64,000 bases of DNA from an uncultured Prevotella sp. (GCA_900553595.1 USEC01000002.1:1-64000), one strand, 5' to 3'; shown: positions 9,040 to 17,904, counted from the stretch's first letter. Translations and numbers: made by a program. The notes: a model not told the origin generated them from the sequence alone.

Positions 9040-12000
9040 ATGATTCTATTTTTCTTGACTCCAAGCAAGAGCGTGATAGCCACAGAAGTGGACCACGCAC
9101 TTTCTCACGACGAGATTGAAGAACTGTGTTGGCTGTACGGCGGTGCTACGCTCATCGAGGGCGAGACTGTCGAGGGCTTCTTCGTGGGCCCGCGCCGCGA
9201 AATGATTACTCCGTGGAGTACGAATGCCGTAGAGATTACCCAGAACATGAGTCTCCACGGCATTTCGCGTATAGAGGAATACTTCCCCGTAAGCTCCAAG
9301 GATGCCGACCACGACCCCATGCTTCAGCGCATGTACGAGGGTCTGAATCAAGACATCTTCACCGTGGACCATCAGCCGGAACCCATCAAGCGCGTGGAGA
9401 ACATAGAGGAATACAACGAGCAGGAAGGCCTCGCCCTCTCGCCGGAAGAAATAGAATACCTGCACAAGATAGAGAAGGAACTGGGTCGTCCGCTCACCGA
9501 CAGCGAGATATTCGGTTTCGCACAAATCAATTCCGAGCACTGCCGCCACAAGATTTTCGGCGGGACATTCATCATAGACGGCAAGGAAATGGAGTCGTCG
9601 CTCTTCGCAATGATTAAGCAGACGACCAAGGAAAACCCCAACAGAATACTCTCTGCCTACAAGGACAACGTGGCTTTCGCACAAGGTCCCGTAGTGGAAC
9701 AGTTCGCACCGCACGACCAGTCCACATCCGACTACTTCCAGGTGAAGGACATCGAGAGCGTCATCTCGCTTAAAGCAGAGACACACAACTTCCCGACAAC
9801 CGTGGAGCCGTTCAACGGAGCTGCCACAGGCACCGGCGGAGAAATACGCGACCGTATGGGCGGCGGCACAGGATCATGGCCCATCGCAGGTACAGCCGTT
9901 TATATGACAGCATATCCGCGCCTCAAGGACGACGACGGTGTGGCACGCGATTGGGAGGACATCATGCCCGTGCGCAAATGGCTCTACCAGACACCGGAGC
10001 AGATTCTCATCAAAGCATCCAACGGTGCCAGTGACTTCGGCAACAAGTTCGGACAGCCGCTCATCACAGGTTCGGTACTCACCTTCGAACATCAGGAAGG
10101 CAACGAGAAGTATGCTTACGACAAAGTAATCATGCTTGCCGGCGGCGTAGGCTACGGAACAAAGCGCGACTGCCTCAAGAAAGAACCCCAGAAGGGCAAC
10201 AAGGTGGTAGTAGTGGGCGGCGACAACTACCGCATCGGACTCGGTGGCGGTTCGGTTTCATCCGTCGATACGGGCCGTTACAGCAACGGTATCGAGCTCA
10301 ACGCCGTACAGCGTGCCAACCCCGAAATGCAGAAACGCGCCTACAACCTCGTGCGTGCGCTCTGCGAAGAGGATGTCAATCCGGTGGTAAGCATCCACGA
10401 CCACGGTTCGGCAGGCCATCTTAACTGCCTCTCCGAGCTTGTTGAGGAGTGCGGCGGAGAGATAGACATGACAAAACTCCCCATCGGCGACAAGACACTG
10501 TCATCGAAAGAAATCATAGCCAACGAGAGTCAGGAGCGCATGGGACTCCTCATCGACGAGAAACACATAGATCATGTGGCACGCATTGCAGAGCGCGAGC
10601 GTGCTCCACTGTATGTAGTCGGCGAGACAACAGGCGATGCCCACTTCTCGTTCAAGCAGGGCGACGGCGTAAAACCGTTCGATTTGGATGTGGCACAGAT
10701 GTTCGGCCACTCGCCAAAAACCATCATGCGCGATGAAACTGTCGAGCGTCATTACGCCGACGTAGCTTACAAGCATGACGAAGTGTCGGAAAACGGAAAG
10801 GACAACGCACTCGACAAGTATGTAAGTCGCGTGCTTCAACTCGAAGCAGTAGCCTGCAAGGACTGGCTCACAAATAAGGTCGATCGCTCGGTGACGGGCA
10901 AGATAGCACGCCAGCAGTGCCAGGGCGAAATACAGTTGCCGCTCTCCGACTGTGGCGTGGTGGCTCTCGACTACCGCGGACGCAAGGGTATCGCCACCGC
11001 TCTCGGCCATGCCCCACAGGCAGGTTTGGCTTCGCCGGAGGCAGGTTCAGTACTCTCTGTCGCCGAAGCACTCACCAACATCGTATGGGCACCGCTCGCC
11101 GACGGCATGAACAGTCTTTCGCTGTCTGCAAACTGGATGTGGCCGTGCCGCTCGCAAAAGGGCGAAGACGCGCGACTGTATAGTGCTGTGAAGGCATTGA
11201 GCGAATTCTGCCTCGCACTTAAAATTAATGTGCCGACCGGAAAGGACTCCCTTTCACTCAGCCAGCAGTATCCCGACGGCGAGAAAATCATCTCTCCGGG
11301 AACGGTCATCGTCTCCGCAGGAGGCGAAGTGTCCGACATCCGCAAGGTTGTTTCACCCGTATTGGTGAACGACAAGAACTCATCCATTTACCATATCGAC
11401 TTCTCCTTCGACGAACAACGCCTCGGAGGCAGCGCGTTCGCACAGAGCCTCGGCTTCGTGGGCGATGATGTTCCGACAGTGAAGAACCCCGAATACTTCG
11501 CCGACTGCTTCAACGCCGTGCAGGAAATGATACAGAAAGGCTGGATAATGGCAGGTCACGACATCTCTGCCGGAGGTCTCATCACGACACTTCTCGAAAT
11601 GTGTTTCGCCAACACCAAGGGCGGTATGCACATCAACCTGCACAACCTTGCCGGCGACGACATCGTGAAAATGCTCATGGCGGAGAATCCCGGAGTCATC
11701 ATCCAGGTGTCCGACAAGTACAAGGAGGAATTCAAGGAGTACATGGAGGAGAACGGTATCGGCTACGCCAAGATTGGTTATCCCACACCGGACGAGCGTA
11801 CCATCGTGATAAAGAAGGACGAATATGTACACGCCTTCGACATCGATGCAATGCGCGACGCATGGTATAAGACTTCATATCTGCTCGACCGCGACCAGAG
11901 TTTCAACGGATGTGCCGCACAGCGCCGCGACAACTACCGCAATCAGCCGCTCGAAGTGCGTTTCCACGAAGGCTTCCGCGGCTCGCTCGAAAGCTACGGT

Positions 12001-12780
12001 ATCTCTGCCGACCGACGCACTCCGTCGGGTATCAAGGCTGCCATCATACGCGAAAAGGGTACGAACGGCGAGCGCGAAATGGCTTACTCGCTCTATCTTG
12101 CAGGCTTCGATGTGAAGGATGTAATGATGACCGACCTCATCAGCGGACGCGAAACGCTTGAGGATATTAACATGATTGTGTTCTGTGGAGGTTTCTCCAA
12201 CAGCGATGTTCTGGGTTCTGCGAAGGGCTGGGCAGGCGCATTCCTCTTCAATCCTAAGGCGAAAGAGGCCCTCGACAAGTTCTATGCGCGCAAGGATACA
12301 CTCTCGCTTGGTATCTGTAACGGTTGCCAGTTGATGGTGGAACTCAACCTCATCAACCCCGAACACGAGCATCGCACACGCATGCTCCACAACGATTCGC
12401 ACAAGTTTGAAAGTGCGTTCCTCGGTCTGGAAATACCGCAGAACAACAGCGTGATGTTCTCTTCGCTGAGCGGCGACAAGCTCGGCATCTGGGTGGCACA
12501 CGGTGAAGGCAAGTTCTCGCTGCCCGAATCTGAGGACAAGTACAATGTCGTTGCACGCTACAACTATGCTGCATATCCCGGTAATCCCAACGGTTCCGAC
12601 TACAATGTGGCTGGTATCTGTTCGGCAGACGGACGCCATCTGGCAATGATGCCGCACTTGGAGCGTGCCATCTTCCCGTGGCAGAACGCATGGTATCCTG
12701 CCGATCGTCGTCAGGACGACGTCACTCCGTGGATTGAAGCGTTCGTGAATGCACGCAAGTGGATTGAAAACAACAAGTAA
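9040..12780 (+). CDS. purL: Phosphoribosylformylglycinamidine synthase (FGAM synthase), single-chain type
   Basis: Catalyses step four of purine synthesis: FGAR + glutamine + ATP to FGAM. The 1246-residue product is the large single-chain form, fusing the linker, tandem AIRS-type ATP domains and a C-terminal class I glutaminase. The glutaminase triad is visible as Cys1093 (GICNGCQLM), His1206 and Glu1208 (PHLERA). The conserved motifs HNFPTTVEPFNGAATGTGG and GYGTKRD sit in the synthase part. Length is normal for the type (about 1230-1300). The gene has its own promoter box and is followed by a strong terminator that reaches the next gene. No frameshift or missing residue was seen. Confidence 0.97.
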   Translation: MILFFLTPSKSVIATEVDHALSHDEIEELCWLYGGATLIEGETVEGFFVGPRREMITPWSTNAVEITQNMSLHGISRIEEYFPVSSKDADHDPMLQRMYEGLNQDIFTVDHQPEPIKRVENIEEYNEQEGLALSPEEIEYLHKIEKELGRPLTDSEIFGFAQINSEHCRHKIFGGTFIIDGKEMESSLFAMIKQTTKENPNRILSAYKDNVAFAQGPVVEQFAPHDQSTSDYFQVKDIESVISLKAETHNFPTTVEPFNGAATGTGGEIRDRMGGGTGSWPIAGTAVYMTAYPRLKDDDGVARDWEDIMPVRKWLYQTPEQILIKASNGASDFGNKFGQPLITGSVLTFEHQEGNEKYAYDKVIMLAGGVGYGTKRDCLKKEPQKGNKVVVVGGDNYRIGLGGGSVSSVDTGRYSNGIELNAVQRANPEMQKRAYNLVRALCEEDVNPVVSIHDHGSAGHLNCLSELVEECGGEIDMTKLPIGDKTLSSKEIIANESQERMGLLIDEKHIDHVARIAERERAPLYVVGETTGDAHFSFKQGDGVKPFDLDVAQMFGHSPKTIMRDETVERHYADVAYKHDEVSENGKDNALDKYVSRVLQLEAVACKDWLTNKVDRSVTGKIARQQCQGEIQLPLSDCGVVALDYRGRKGIATALGHAPQAGLASPEAGSVLSVAEALTNIVWAPLADGMNSLSLSANWMWPCRSQKGEDARLYSAVKALSEFCLALKINVPTGKDSLSLSQQYPDGEKIISPGTVIVSAGGEVSDIRKVVSPVLVNDKNSSIYHIDFSFDEQRLGGSAFAQSLGFVGDDVPTVKNPEYFADCFNAVQEMIQKGWIMAGHDISAGGLITTLLEMCFANTKGGMHINLHNLAGDDIVKMLMAENPGVIIQVSDKYKEEFKEYMEENGIGYAKIGYPTPDERTIVIKKDEYVHAFDIDAMRDAWYKTSYLLDRDQSFNGCAAQRRDNYRNQPLEVRFHEGFRGSLESYGISADRRTPSGIKAAIIREKGTNGEREMAYSLYLAGFDVKDVMMTDLISGRETLEDINMIVFCGGFSNSDVLGSAKGWAGAFLFNPKAKEALDKFYARKDTLSLGICNGCQLMVELNLINPEHEHRTRMLHNDSHKFESAFLGLEIPQNNSVMFSSLSGDKLGIWVAHGEGKFSLPESEDKYNVVARYNYAAYPGNPNGSDYNVAGICSADGRHLAMMPHLERAIFPWQNAWYPADRRQDDVTPWIEAFVNARKWIENNK

Positions 12781-12789
12781 TTGACGAGT

Positions 12790-12848
12790 CCCATACCCTG
12801 CAATGCTCCTGAAATACGGGGTGGGGCAGGGTGTGGGGCTGCTTTTTT
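12790..12848 (+). terminator. Rho-independent terminator after purL
   Basis: Stem CCCATACCCTGC (12790-12801) pairs with GCAGGGTGTGGG (12826-12837) with one G-U pair. It is followed within a few bases by a six-T run at 12843-12848. It ends just before the ATG of the next gene, so that gene may be reached by read-through or start from a promoter inside this segment. Confidence 0.8.
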
Positions 12849-12853
12849 ATATT

Positions 12854-13390
12854 ATGTATATCGATTTGTTTCGTACCTTCTTCAAGATAGGTCTGTTCAC
12901 CCTTGGTGGCGGATATGCCATGCTTCCCATTATTGAGAGGGAAGTAGTGGAGAGGAACAAATGGATAGAACGGAGCGAATTTCTCGACCTCATAGCCGTG
13001 TCGCAGAGTTGTCCAGGTGCGCTGGCAGTGAACATCAGCGTGTTTGTGGGTTATCGTGTGCGCAAGCTGAGGGGTGCGTTGTGTACCGTTCTCGGTGCCG
13101 TGCTGCCTTCGTTTGCCATCATTCTGCTCATAGCGATGTTCTTCCATCAGTTTCAGGACAATGCCGTTGTCGGCTCAATGTTCCGCGGCATACGCCCGGC
13201 GGTGGTTGCCTTGATAGCAGCTCCCACGTTCTCGCTTGCCAAGAGTGCCCGAATTTCGCTTGTGAACTGTTGGATTCCCATCGTGAGTGCGCTTCTGATA
13301 TGGATTATGGGGGTCAATCCGGTTTATATTCTGTTGATGGCCGGCATCGGAGGCTATCTCTATGGACTTCTTGTGAAGCCTACCGAATGA
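12854..13390 (+). CDS. Chromate transporter family protein, short-chain, first of pair
   Basis: A 178-residue membrane protein of the chromate ion transporter (CHR) family. It shows the family hallmarks FFKIGLFTLGGGYAMLPIIE near the N-terminus and SQSCPGALAVNISVFVGYR in the middle, then hydrophobic helices. Long CHR proteins fuse two such halves; this is a single half-size unit and the next gene encodes the other. Paired short-chain CHR proteins normally work together. Real substrates in anaerobes are uncertain and need not be chromate. I start at ATG 12854 (MYIDLFR). An upstream in-frame ATG at 12803 lies inside the purL terminator hairpin and would add 17 non-conserved residues. The gap to the partner is 108 bp. 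Confidence 0.85.
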   Translation: MYIDLFRTFFKIGLFTLGGGYAMLPIIEREVVERNKWIERSEFLDLIAVSQSCPGALAVNISVFVGYRVRKLRGALCTVLGAVLPSFAIILLIAMFFHQFQDNAVVGSMFRGIRPAVVALIAAPTFSLAKSARISLVNCWIPIVSALLIWIMGVNPVYILLMAGIGGYLYGLLVKPTE

Positions 13391-13498
13391 GCGGAATGTG
13401 CTGTATTTTCAAAAGCGATGAACAATGATTGCGGTAAGCAATGTGAGTGCTTCGCTTAAAAATCCGTCTTACCTCATTAGTAACTCGTAATTCTTAAT

Positions 13499-14074
13499 AT
13501 GATATTTCTAAGTTTGTTTCTCACCTTTCTGCAAATCGGACTGTTCGGTTTCGGCGGCGGTTACGGAATGCTTTCGCTCATACAGAGCGAGACAGTGGTG
13601 CGCCATGCGTGGCTCACATCTGCCGAATTCACCAATATCGTTGCCATAAGCCAGATGACTCCCGGTCCGATAGGCATCAATTCGGCCACTTATTGCGGTT
13701 ATACGGCGGTGAGAAACGCCGGCTACGGTGAGCTTCTGGGTGTGCTTGGCAGTGCCACTGCCACGCTGGCTCTGGTGCTTCCGTCGTTCATTATTATGGT
13801 GCTTGTGTGCCGTATGTTTATGAAATACATACATTCGCAGACGGTGCAGAGTGTGCTTTCGGGTTTGCGTCCTGCCGTGGTGGGACTCATCGGTGCCGCC
13901 GCGCTGCTGCTTATGAATGCCGAGAACTTCTCGTCGCCGTTGCAGAACCCGTGGCAGTTCGGTGTGAGCATTGCCCTTTTCGTCGCGACATACGTCGGCA
14001 CTCAGACATTGAAAATCAATCCTATACGCATGATAGCATGGGCAGCGTTCGCCGGACTCATGCTGCTTTATTAG
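13499..14074 (+). CDS. Chromate transporter family protein, short-chain, second of pair
   Basis: A 191-residue partner of the preceding gene. It opens with FLQIGLFGFGGGYGMLSLIQ and carries SQMTPGPIGINSATYCGY, the same two signature blocks in the same order, so it is a homologous half of the CHR fold. The opposite half-subunit upstream and the shared strand suggest a heteromeric inner-membrane transporter. About five to six hydrophobic segments are visible. ATG at 13499 fits the conserved start. It is followed 48 bp later by a strong terminator hairpin, ending the purL-CHR direction of transcription. Substrate cannot be read from the sequence. Confidence 0.85.
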   Translation: MIFLSLFLTFLQIGLFGFGGGYGMLSLIQSETVVRHAWLTSAEFTNIVAISQMTPGPIGINSATYCGYTAVRNAGYGELLGVLGSATATLALVLPSFIIMVLVCRMFMKYIHSQTVQSVLSGLRPAVVGLIGAAALLLMNAENFSSPLQNPWQFGVSIALFVATYVGTQTLKINPIRMIAWAAFAGLMLLY

Positions 14075-14122
14075 CACTGAAGTCCGGACACCGGGCAAAG
14101 AAGGCACAAATCGTAACAGGAC

Positions 14123-14176
14123 AAAAGCCTTGGCAGAGCGGACATTGCTGTCTTCTGCCAAGGCTTTTGCTTTTTA
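14123..14176 (+). terminator. Terminator after the chromate-type pair
   Basis: AAAAGCCTTGGCAGA (14123-14137) pairs perfectly over 15 bp with its complement at 14154-14168, followed by GCTTTTTA. This is a textbook rho-independent terminator. Confidence 0.85.
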
Positions 14177-14212
14177 TTGTTGTATATGGAGTTGGGGATG
14201 GTTGAAGATTTT

Positions 14213-14244
14213 AACCCAAATCGGTCATTAGACCGAAACAAGTG
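14213..14244 (+). repeat. Left copy of the inverted repeat flanking the M28 peptidase gene
   Basis: The segment from AACCCAAATCGGTC to AAACAAGTG (32 nt) reappears in inverted orientation at 15580-15610 with a single one-base insertion as the only difference. The centre is itself a small dyad, CGGTC-ATTA-GACCG. Confidence 0.85.
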
Positions 14245-14264
14245 TATTGTAAAAACATTTGTCT

Positions 14265-14301
14265 TTAACTTCTTTAACTCCTCTAACTTCTTTAACTCCT
14301 C
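14265..14301 (+). repeat. Tandem TTAACTTCTTTAACTCCTC repeat
   Basis: Two direct copies of an 18-19 bp unit lie directly after the stop codon of the M28 gene (minus strand). The motif GGAGTTAA(A)GAAGTTA on the minus strand also forms the right end of the element around 36.3-36.8 kb. Confidence 0.7.
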
Positions 14302-14304
14302 AAA

Positions 14305-15360
14305 TTAATATTCCTCCACATTGGCCAGATGCCATGCGCTTAGGAATGCCGCGCGTGTGATGTCGGTGAGCTTCGGGTAGTTTATCAGGTCTGCCTCGTC
14401 GGTGGGTTGGTTGTAGTCGGGGTGTCCGTCAGTGTGATACCAGATGATGGGTACATCCTTAACGGCGAACGACCCGTTGTCGCTTCCCCCCACGGGCTTG
14501 TCCCACGGGCGGTAGCTGGGGTTGAGGCGGAGTCCGTAGCGTGCTATGTCGTCCTTGAGCCAGGCACCGAATGCGGGGTGCGACTCCGTGTAGAAGTACA
14601 CCATGTAGGTGGGGTCTTCGGGTTTGTTGTCGCGTCCCACCATGTCGAAGTTTATGTAACCCTTGATTCTCTTTATGTCGTTGAAGTTGGCAGTGAAGTG
14701 CAGCGACCCCAGAAGTCCCTGCTCCTCGCCGTCCCAGAGTGCGAAGATGATGTTGCGTTTCGGCTTCGCCCCGCTCTGTGCGAAGGCTTTCATTATCTGC
14801 AATACGGCGCTCACGCCCGATGCGTTGTCGTCGGCTCCGTTGTAGATGTTGTCGCCTGCCACATCGGGGTACATGCCCTCGTGGTCGAGGTGTGCGCCCA
14901 CCACTACATATTCGTCGCTCCGTTCGCCCGGAATCATGCCCAAGACATTGCTGAGAGCCATGCTCTGATACACGCCTTTCTTGATTTTGGCGATGGAGTC
15001 GGGGTTCACGAAGAAGCGCACGCCACGCTTCAGTTTCTGCTCGGCGCAGGCTTCAAAGGGCTGCTCGTAGCCGCTGTCGAGCCACGGCTTTACACCCGCT
15101 TGGCGCATCTGCGAGATGATGTACTGTTTGGCAATGCGCGACCCGCGCTCTCCGGCACGGCGTCCTTCGAGCAGGTCGTCGGCGAGAAAATAGACATGGG
15201 CACGCGCCGCATCCTCGCTGATGGATGCCAGTGCCGTCTGCATCAGTGCCGTTTCCTGCTTCGCCTGCTTTGCCGTCGGACGCTTCTGCGCCGCTTCTGC
15301 CGTCGTGGCGAAAACTGTCATGCAGGCTGCCGCCAGCATGATGGTGTTGAAATTCTTCAT
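14305..15360 (-). CDS. Secreted M28 family zinc aminopeptidase
   Basis: A 351-residue exported metallopeptidase expected to remove N-terminal residues from peptides in the periplasm or outside. The signal peptide is about residues 1-24 (MKNFNTIML... ATTAEAA). The M28 zinc ligands are visible in order: His in VGAHLDHEG, bridging Asp in NGADDNASG, catalytic Glu pair in WDGEEQG, Asp in DMVGRD, and His in YHTDGHPDY. Length fits a stand-alone M28 enzyme. The gene stands alone on the minus strand, bracketed by a 31-32 bp inverted repeat (14213-14244 and 15580-15610), and has a candidate promoter box at 15407. The bracketing repeat is unusual for a peptidase gene and hints at movement as a unit. Confidence 0.9.
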   Translation of the reverse strand: MKNFNTIMLAAACMTVFATTAEAAQKRPTAKQAKQETALMQTALASISEDAARAHVYFLADDLLEGRRAGERGSRIAKQYIISQMRQAGVKPWLDSGYEQPFEACAEQKLKRGVRFFVNPDSIAKIKKGVYQSMALSNVLGMIPGERSDEYVVVGAHLDHEGMYPDVAGDNIYNGADDNASGVSAVLQIMKAFAQSGAKPKRNIIFALWDGEEQGLLGSLHFTANFNDIKRIKGYINFDMVGRDNKPEDPTYMVYFYTESHPAFGAWLKDDIARYGLRLNPSYRPWDKPVGGSDNGSFAVKDVPIIWYHTDGHPDYNQPTDEADLINYPKLTDITRAAFLSAWHLANVEEY

Positions 15361-15406
15361 AGATTTGATATGGTTTTTTTGTTAATGTTCAACGGTATCG
15401 TTACTG

Positions 15407-15414
15407 CAAAATTA
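15407..15414 (-). promoter_or_regulatory. -7 box TAATTTTG, M28 gene promoter
   Basis: TAATTTTG on the minus strand lies 47 bp upstream of the M28 start codon and fits TAnnTTTG. Confidence 0.5.
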
Positions 15415-15480
15415 AGAAAAAAAGTTGGTTTTACGCCATGCTTCATGTAAATGATTTTCAAGCGATAAATGGCCGGTTTT

Positions 15481-15564
15481 CAAACAAGGCTTCTTTGCAA
15501 TGTAAAGAAGCCTTGTTTGCATTGAAAAGAAGCCTTCTTTTGAGGACAAAGAAGCCTTGTTTGA
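15481..15564. repeat. 22-bp-period palindromic repeat array B (4 units)
   Basis: Units start at 15481, 15503, 15525 and 15547, exactly 22 bp apart, with spacers AATG, ATTG and AGGA. The first unit is CAAACAAGGCTTCTTTGC and the others are in the opposite orientation. The array is bounded by TTTT on the left and AAAA on the right, as in arrays A and C. Confidence 0.9.
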
Positions 15565-15579
15565 AAATCGAAGAAATTT

Positions 15580-15610
15580 CACTTGTTTCGGTCTATGACC
15601 GATTTGGGTT
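15580..15610 (-). repeat. Right copy of the inverted repeat flanking the M28 gene and array B
   Basis: Reverse complement of 14213-14244 apart from one missing base. A weaker, interrupted copy (TAATGACCGATTTTGGGT) is seen near 16047-16064. Confidence 0.85.
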
Positions 15611-15872
15611 TTATATTATATTGCTGTCCGGTAAAAACTTCCGGCTACGGGTTCCGCGAAGCGGGACCTCTATGCGAAACCCACAGCTGCGCCGCAAGGC
15701 GGCTTGCAGTGGGTTTCGTATAGAGGTGTACCTTCGGCACACCCCGTGCGCATTAAATCGATAATGATATATTTCGAGTAAGCCTGTGGACTTTAAATTC
15801 TATGCAATTTGCTTGATAAAAGAATCTTACAATATTCTCTAAGTTTTTTACCGGGCAGCAATATTTATATTA
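15610..15872. mobile_element. MITE-like element (245 bp) with terminal inverted repeats and 9-bp target duplication
   Basis: The ends are TATTGCTGTCCGGTAAAAAC at 15619 and its inverted, slightly diverged copy finishing at 15863; they match over 22-23 nt with one substitution and one inserted base. TTTATATTA occurs immediately outside both ends (15610-15618 and 15864-15872), as expected for a 9-bp target-site duplication. Inside is an 18-bp stem (15667-15684 with 15709-15726, one mismatch). There is no transposase, so it would depend on a related insertion sequence elsewhere. Confidence 0.75.
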
Positions 15873-16380
15873 CCATGAATTACCAATGGTCCATGGATCC
15901 CTTGGTGTACTTCGGGTGTACTTCCAAAACGAAGTACACCCGACAAGCAACTCCATAACATGCTCATATACAGCGTAAAACAATATTACAAGCTGCAAAA
16001 GGTGTACTTATGTACTTTTTTAAAAGAAAACAAAACGTAGATATCTAATGACCGATTTTGGGTAAATGGCATGCTTATGCTGTGGTTTTTGCATCAGGAT
16101 GCAGTGCGAAGAGTTTTTCTTGGAAGGCGGTTATTAGTAGCCATTGTCCTTGTAGAGGTATATGGTTTCATTCTTCAGATTACTGATTTTGACTCAGCAC
16201 ATTCATCTTTTTTAGAGTCCGTATTTGTCTTGTCCTTAATCAATAAAATCGAAAGGGACTGATTGGAGCGGCGTCACAAGACGGAATGGCGTGAAAAACA
16301 GTTGCATACATTTTGCCAATCGGCGCGAAAGTTGTAATTTTGCAGTCGGAAAACAAACACGTTTTAAGTAATATAACAAT
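15873..16380. other. Gene-free gap upstream of gpmI with a perfect hairpin
   Basis: No convincing gene is present. A perfect 12-bp stem CGGGTGTACTTC/GAAGTACACCCG with loop CAAAAC lies at 15913-15942; GGTGTACTT-like words recur nearby. A degenerate third copy of the 14213/15580 repeat is at about 16047-16064. The gpmI promoter is at 16312-16342. Confidence 0.5.
16312..16342 (+). promoter_or_regulatory. gpmI promoter, TTTG-N19-TAATTTTG
   Basis: TTTG at 16312-16315 and TAATTTTG at 16335-16342 are separated by 19 bp, matching the Bacteroidetes -33/-7 consensus. The -7 box is 38 bp before the gpmI ATG. Confidence 0.8.
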
Positions 16381-17904
16381 ATGGCAAAGAAAGCTTTACT
16401 GATGATTCTCGATGGATGGGGAATCGGCCAACACGGCAATGGAGACGTAATCTACAAGACACCAACTCCTTATCTCGATTATCTCACAGCGGTGAGCGCA
16501 CACTCACAGCTTCTCGCTTCGGGCGAAGATGTAGGTCTGCCCGACGGACAGATGGGTAACTCGGAGGTGGGTCACCTCAATATCGGTGCAGGACGCATCG
16601 TGTATCAGGACCTCGTGAAAATCAACCGCGCCTGCGCTGACGGTTCTATCCTCCAGAACAAGGAGATTGTCAAGGCTTACAGCTACGCCAAGGAGACCGG
16701 CAAGAAGCTTCACCTCATGGGCTTGACAAGTACCGGCGGCGTGCACTCTTCGCTCGACCACCTCTTCAAGTTCATTGAGATTGGCAAGGAGTACGGTCTT
16801 GACAAAGTGTTTGTACATTGCTTCATGGACGGCCGCGACACCGACCCGAAGTCGGGTAAGGGCTTCATCGAGCAGGTGCAGAAGTGCTGCTCCGACAACG
16901 GCGCACACATAGCAAGCATCGTGGGACGCTTCTACGCCATGGACCGCGACAAGCGTTGGAACCGCGTCAAGGAGGCTTACGACCTGCTCGTGGAGGGCAA
17001 GGGCAAGCAGAGCGACGATATGGTGAAGGCAATGCAGGAGAGTTACGACGACGGAGTGACCGACGAGTTCGTGCTTCCTATCAACAACTCCACCGTGAAC
17101 GGAACAATAGAGGAGGGCGATGTGGTGATATTCATCAACTACCGCAACGACCGCGCCAAGGAACTCACCGAAGTCCTCACACAGAAGGAGCACGCCGAGG
17201 ACGGCATGCACACCATCAAGGATCTGCAATACTTCTGTATGACTCCTTACGACGCATCGTTCACAGGCGTGAACATCATCTTCCCGAAAGAGAATGTGCA
17301 GGACACTCTCGGCGAATATCTCTCAAAGAACGGCAAGCGTCAGCTCCACACTGCCGAGACAGAGAAGTATGCTCATGTGACATTCTTCTTCAACGGCGGA
17401 CGCGAAACACCGTACGAGGGCGAGGACCGCATCCTTGTTCCGTCGCCGAAGGTGGCCACTTACGACCTCAAGCCTGAGATGAGCGCATACGAGGTGAAGG
17501 ACAAACTCGTGGGAGCCATAAATACACAGGAGTACGACTTCATCGTGGTGAACTTCGCAAACGGCGATATGGTGGGTCACACCGGCATCTACAACGCCAT
17601 CGCCAAGGCTGTACACGCCATCGACAACTGTGTGAAAGATGTCGTGGAGACAGCCAAAGCCAACGACTATGAGACCATCATCATCGCTGACCACGGCAAT
17701 GCTGACAACGCAATCAACGAGGACGGCACTCCCAACACCGCACACTCGCTGAACCCTGTTCCCTTCATCTATGTCACCGACAACAATTCGGCAACAGTGA
17801 AGGACGGACGCCTTGCCGACGTGGCACCTTCAATCCTCCACATCATGGGATTGGAACAGCCTGCCGACATGACTGGCGAAAACCTCATTTCCGACAACAA
17901 GTAA
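16381..17904 (+). CDS. gpmI: 2,3-bisphosphoglycerate-independent phosphoglycerate mutase
   Basis: Interconverts 3- and 2-phosphoglycerate in glycolysis and gluconeogenesis through a phosphoserine intermediate at a two-manganese site in the cytoplasm. The 507-residue length is typical. Visible motifs are LMILDGWGIG (first metal Asp), GNSEVGHLNIGAGR (catalytic serine loop), the phosphoglycerate-binding stretch with DGRDTDP and RYYAMDRD-type residues, and the late metal motifs GDMVGHTG, DHGNADNA and NTAHSLNPVP. The gene is monocistronic, with a good upstream promoter and a strong downstream terminator. Identification is secure. Confidence 0.97.
   Translation: MAKKALLMILDGWGIGQHGNGDVIYKTPTPYLDYLTAVSAHSQLLASGEDVGLPDGQMGNSEVGHLNIGAGRIVYQDLVKINRACADGSILQNKEIVKAYSYAKETGKKLHLMGLTSTGGVHSSLDHLFKFIEIGKEYGLDKVFVHCFMDGRDTDPKSGKGFIEQVQKCCSDNGAHIASIVGRFYAMDRDKRWNRVKEAYDLLVEGKGKQSDDMVKAMQESYDDGVTDEFVLPINNSTVNGTIEEGDVVIFINYRNDRAKELTEVLTQKEHAEDGMHTIKDLQYFCMTPYDASFTGVNIIFPKENVQDTLGEYLSKNGKRQLHTAETEKYAHVTFFFNGGRETPYEGEDRILVPSPKVATYDLKPEMSAYEVKDKLVGAINTQEYDFIVVNFANGDMVGHTGIYNAIAKAVHAIDNCVKDVVETAKANDYETIIIADHGNADNAINEDGTPNTAHSLNPVPFIYVTDNNSATVKDGRLADVAPSILHIMGLEQPADMTGENLISDNK

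Noticed and set aside
16071..16262. 63-codon frame in the gap before gpmI
   Set aside because: No ribosome-binding site or recognisable product; the region is A/T-rich non-coding DNA.
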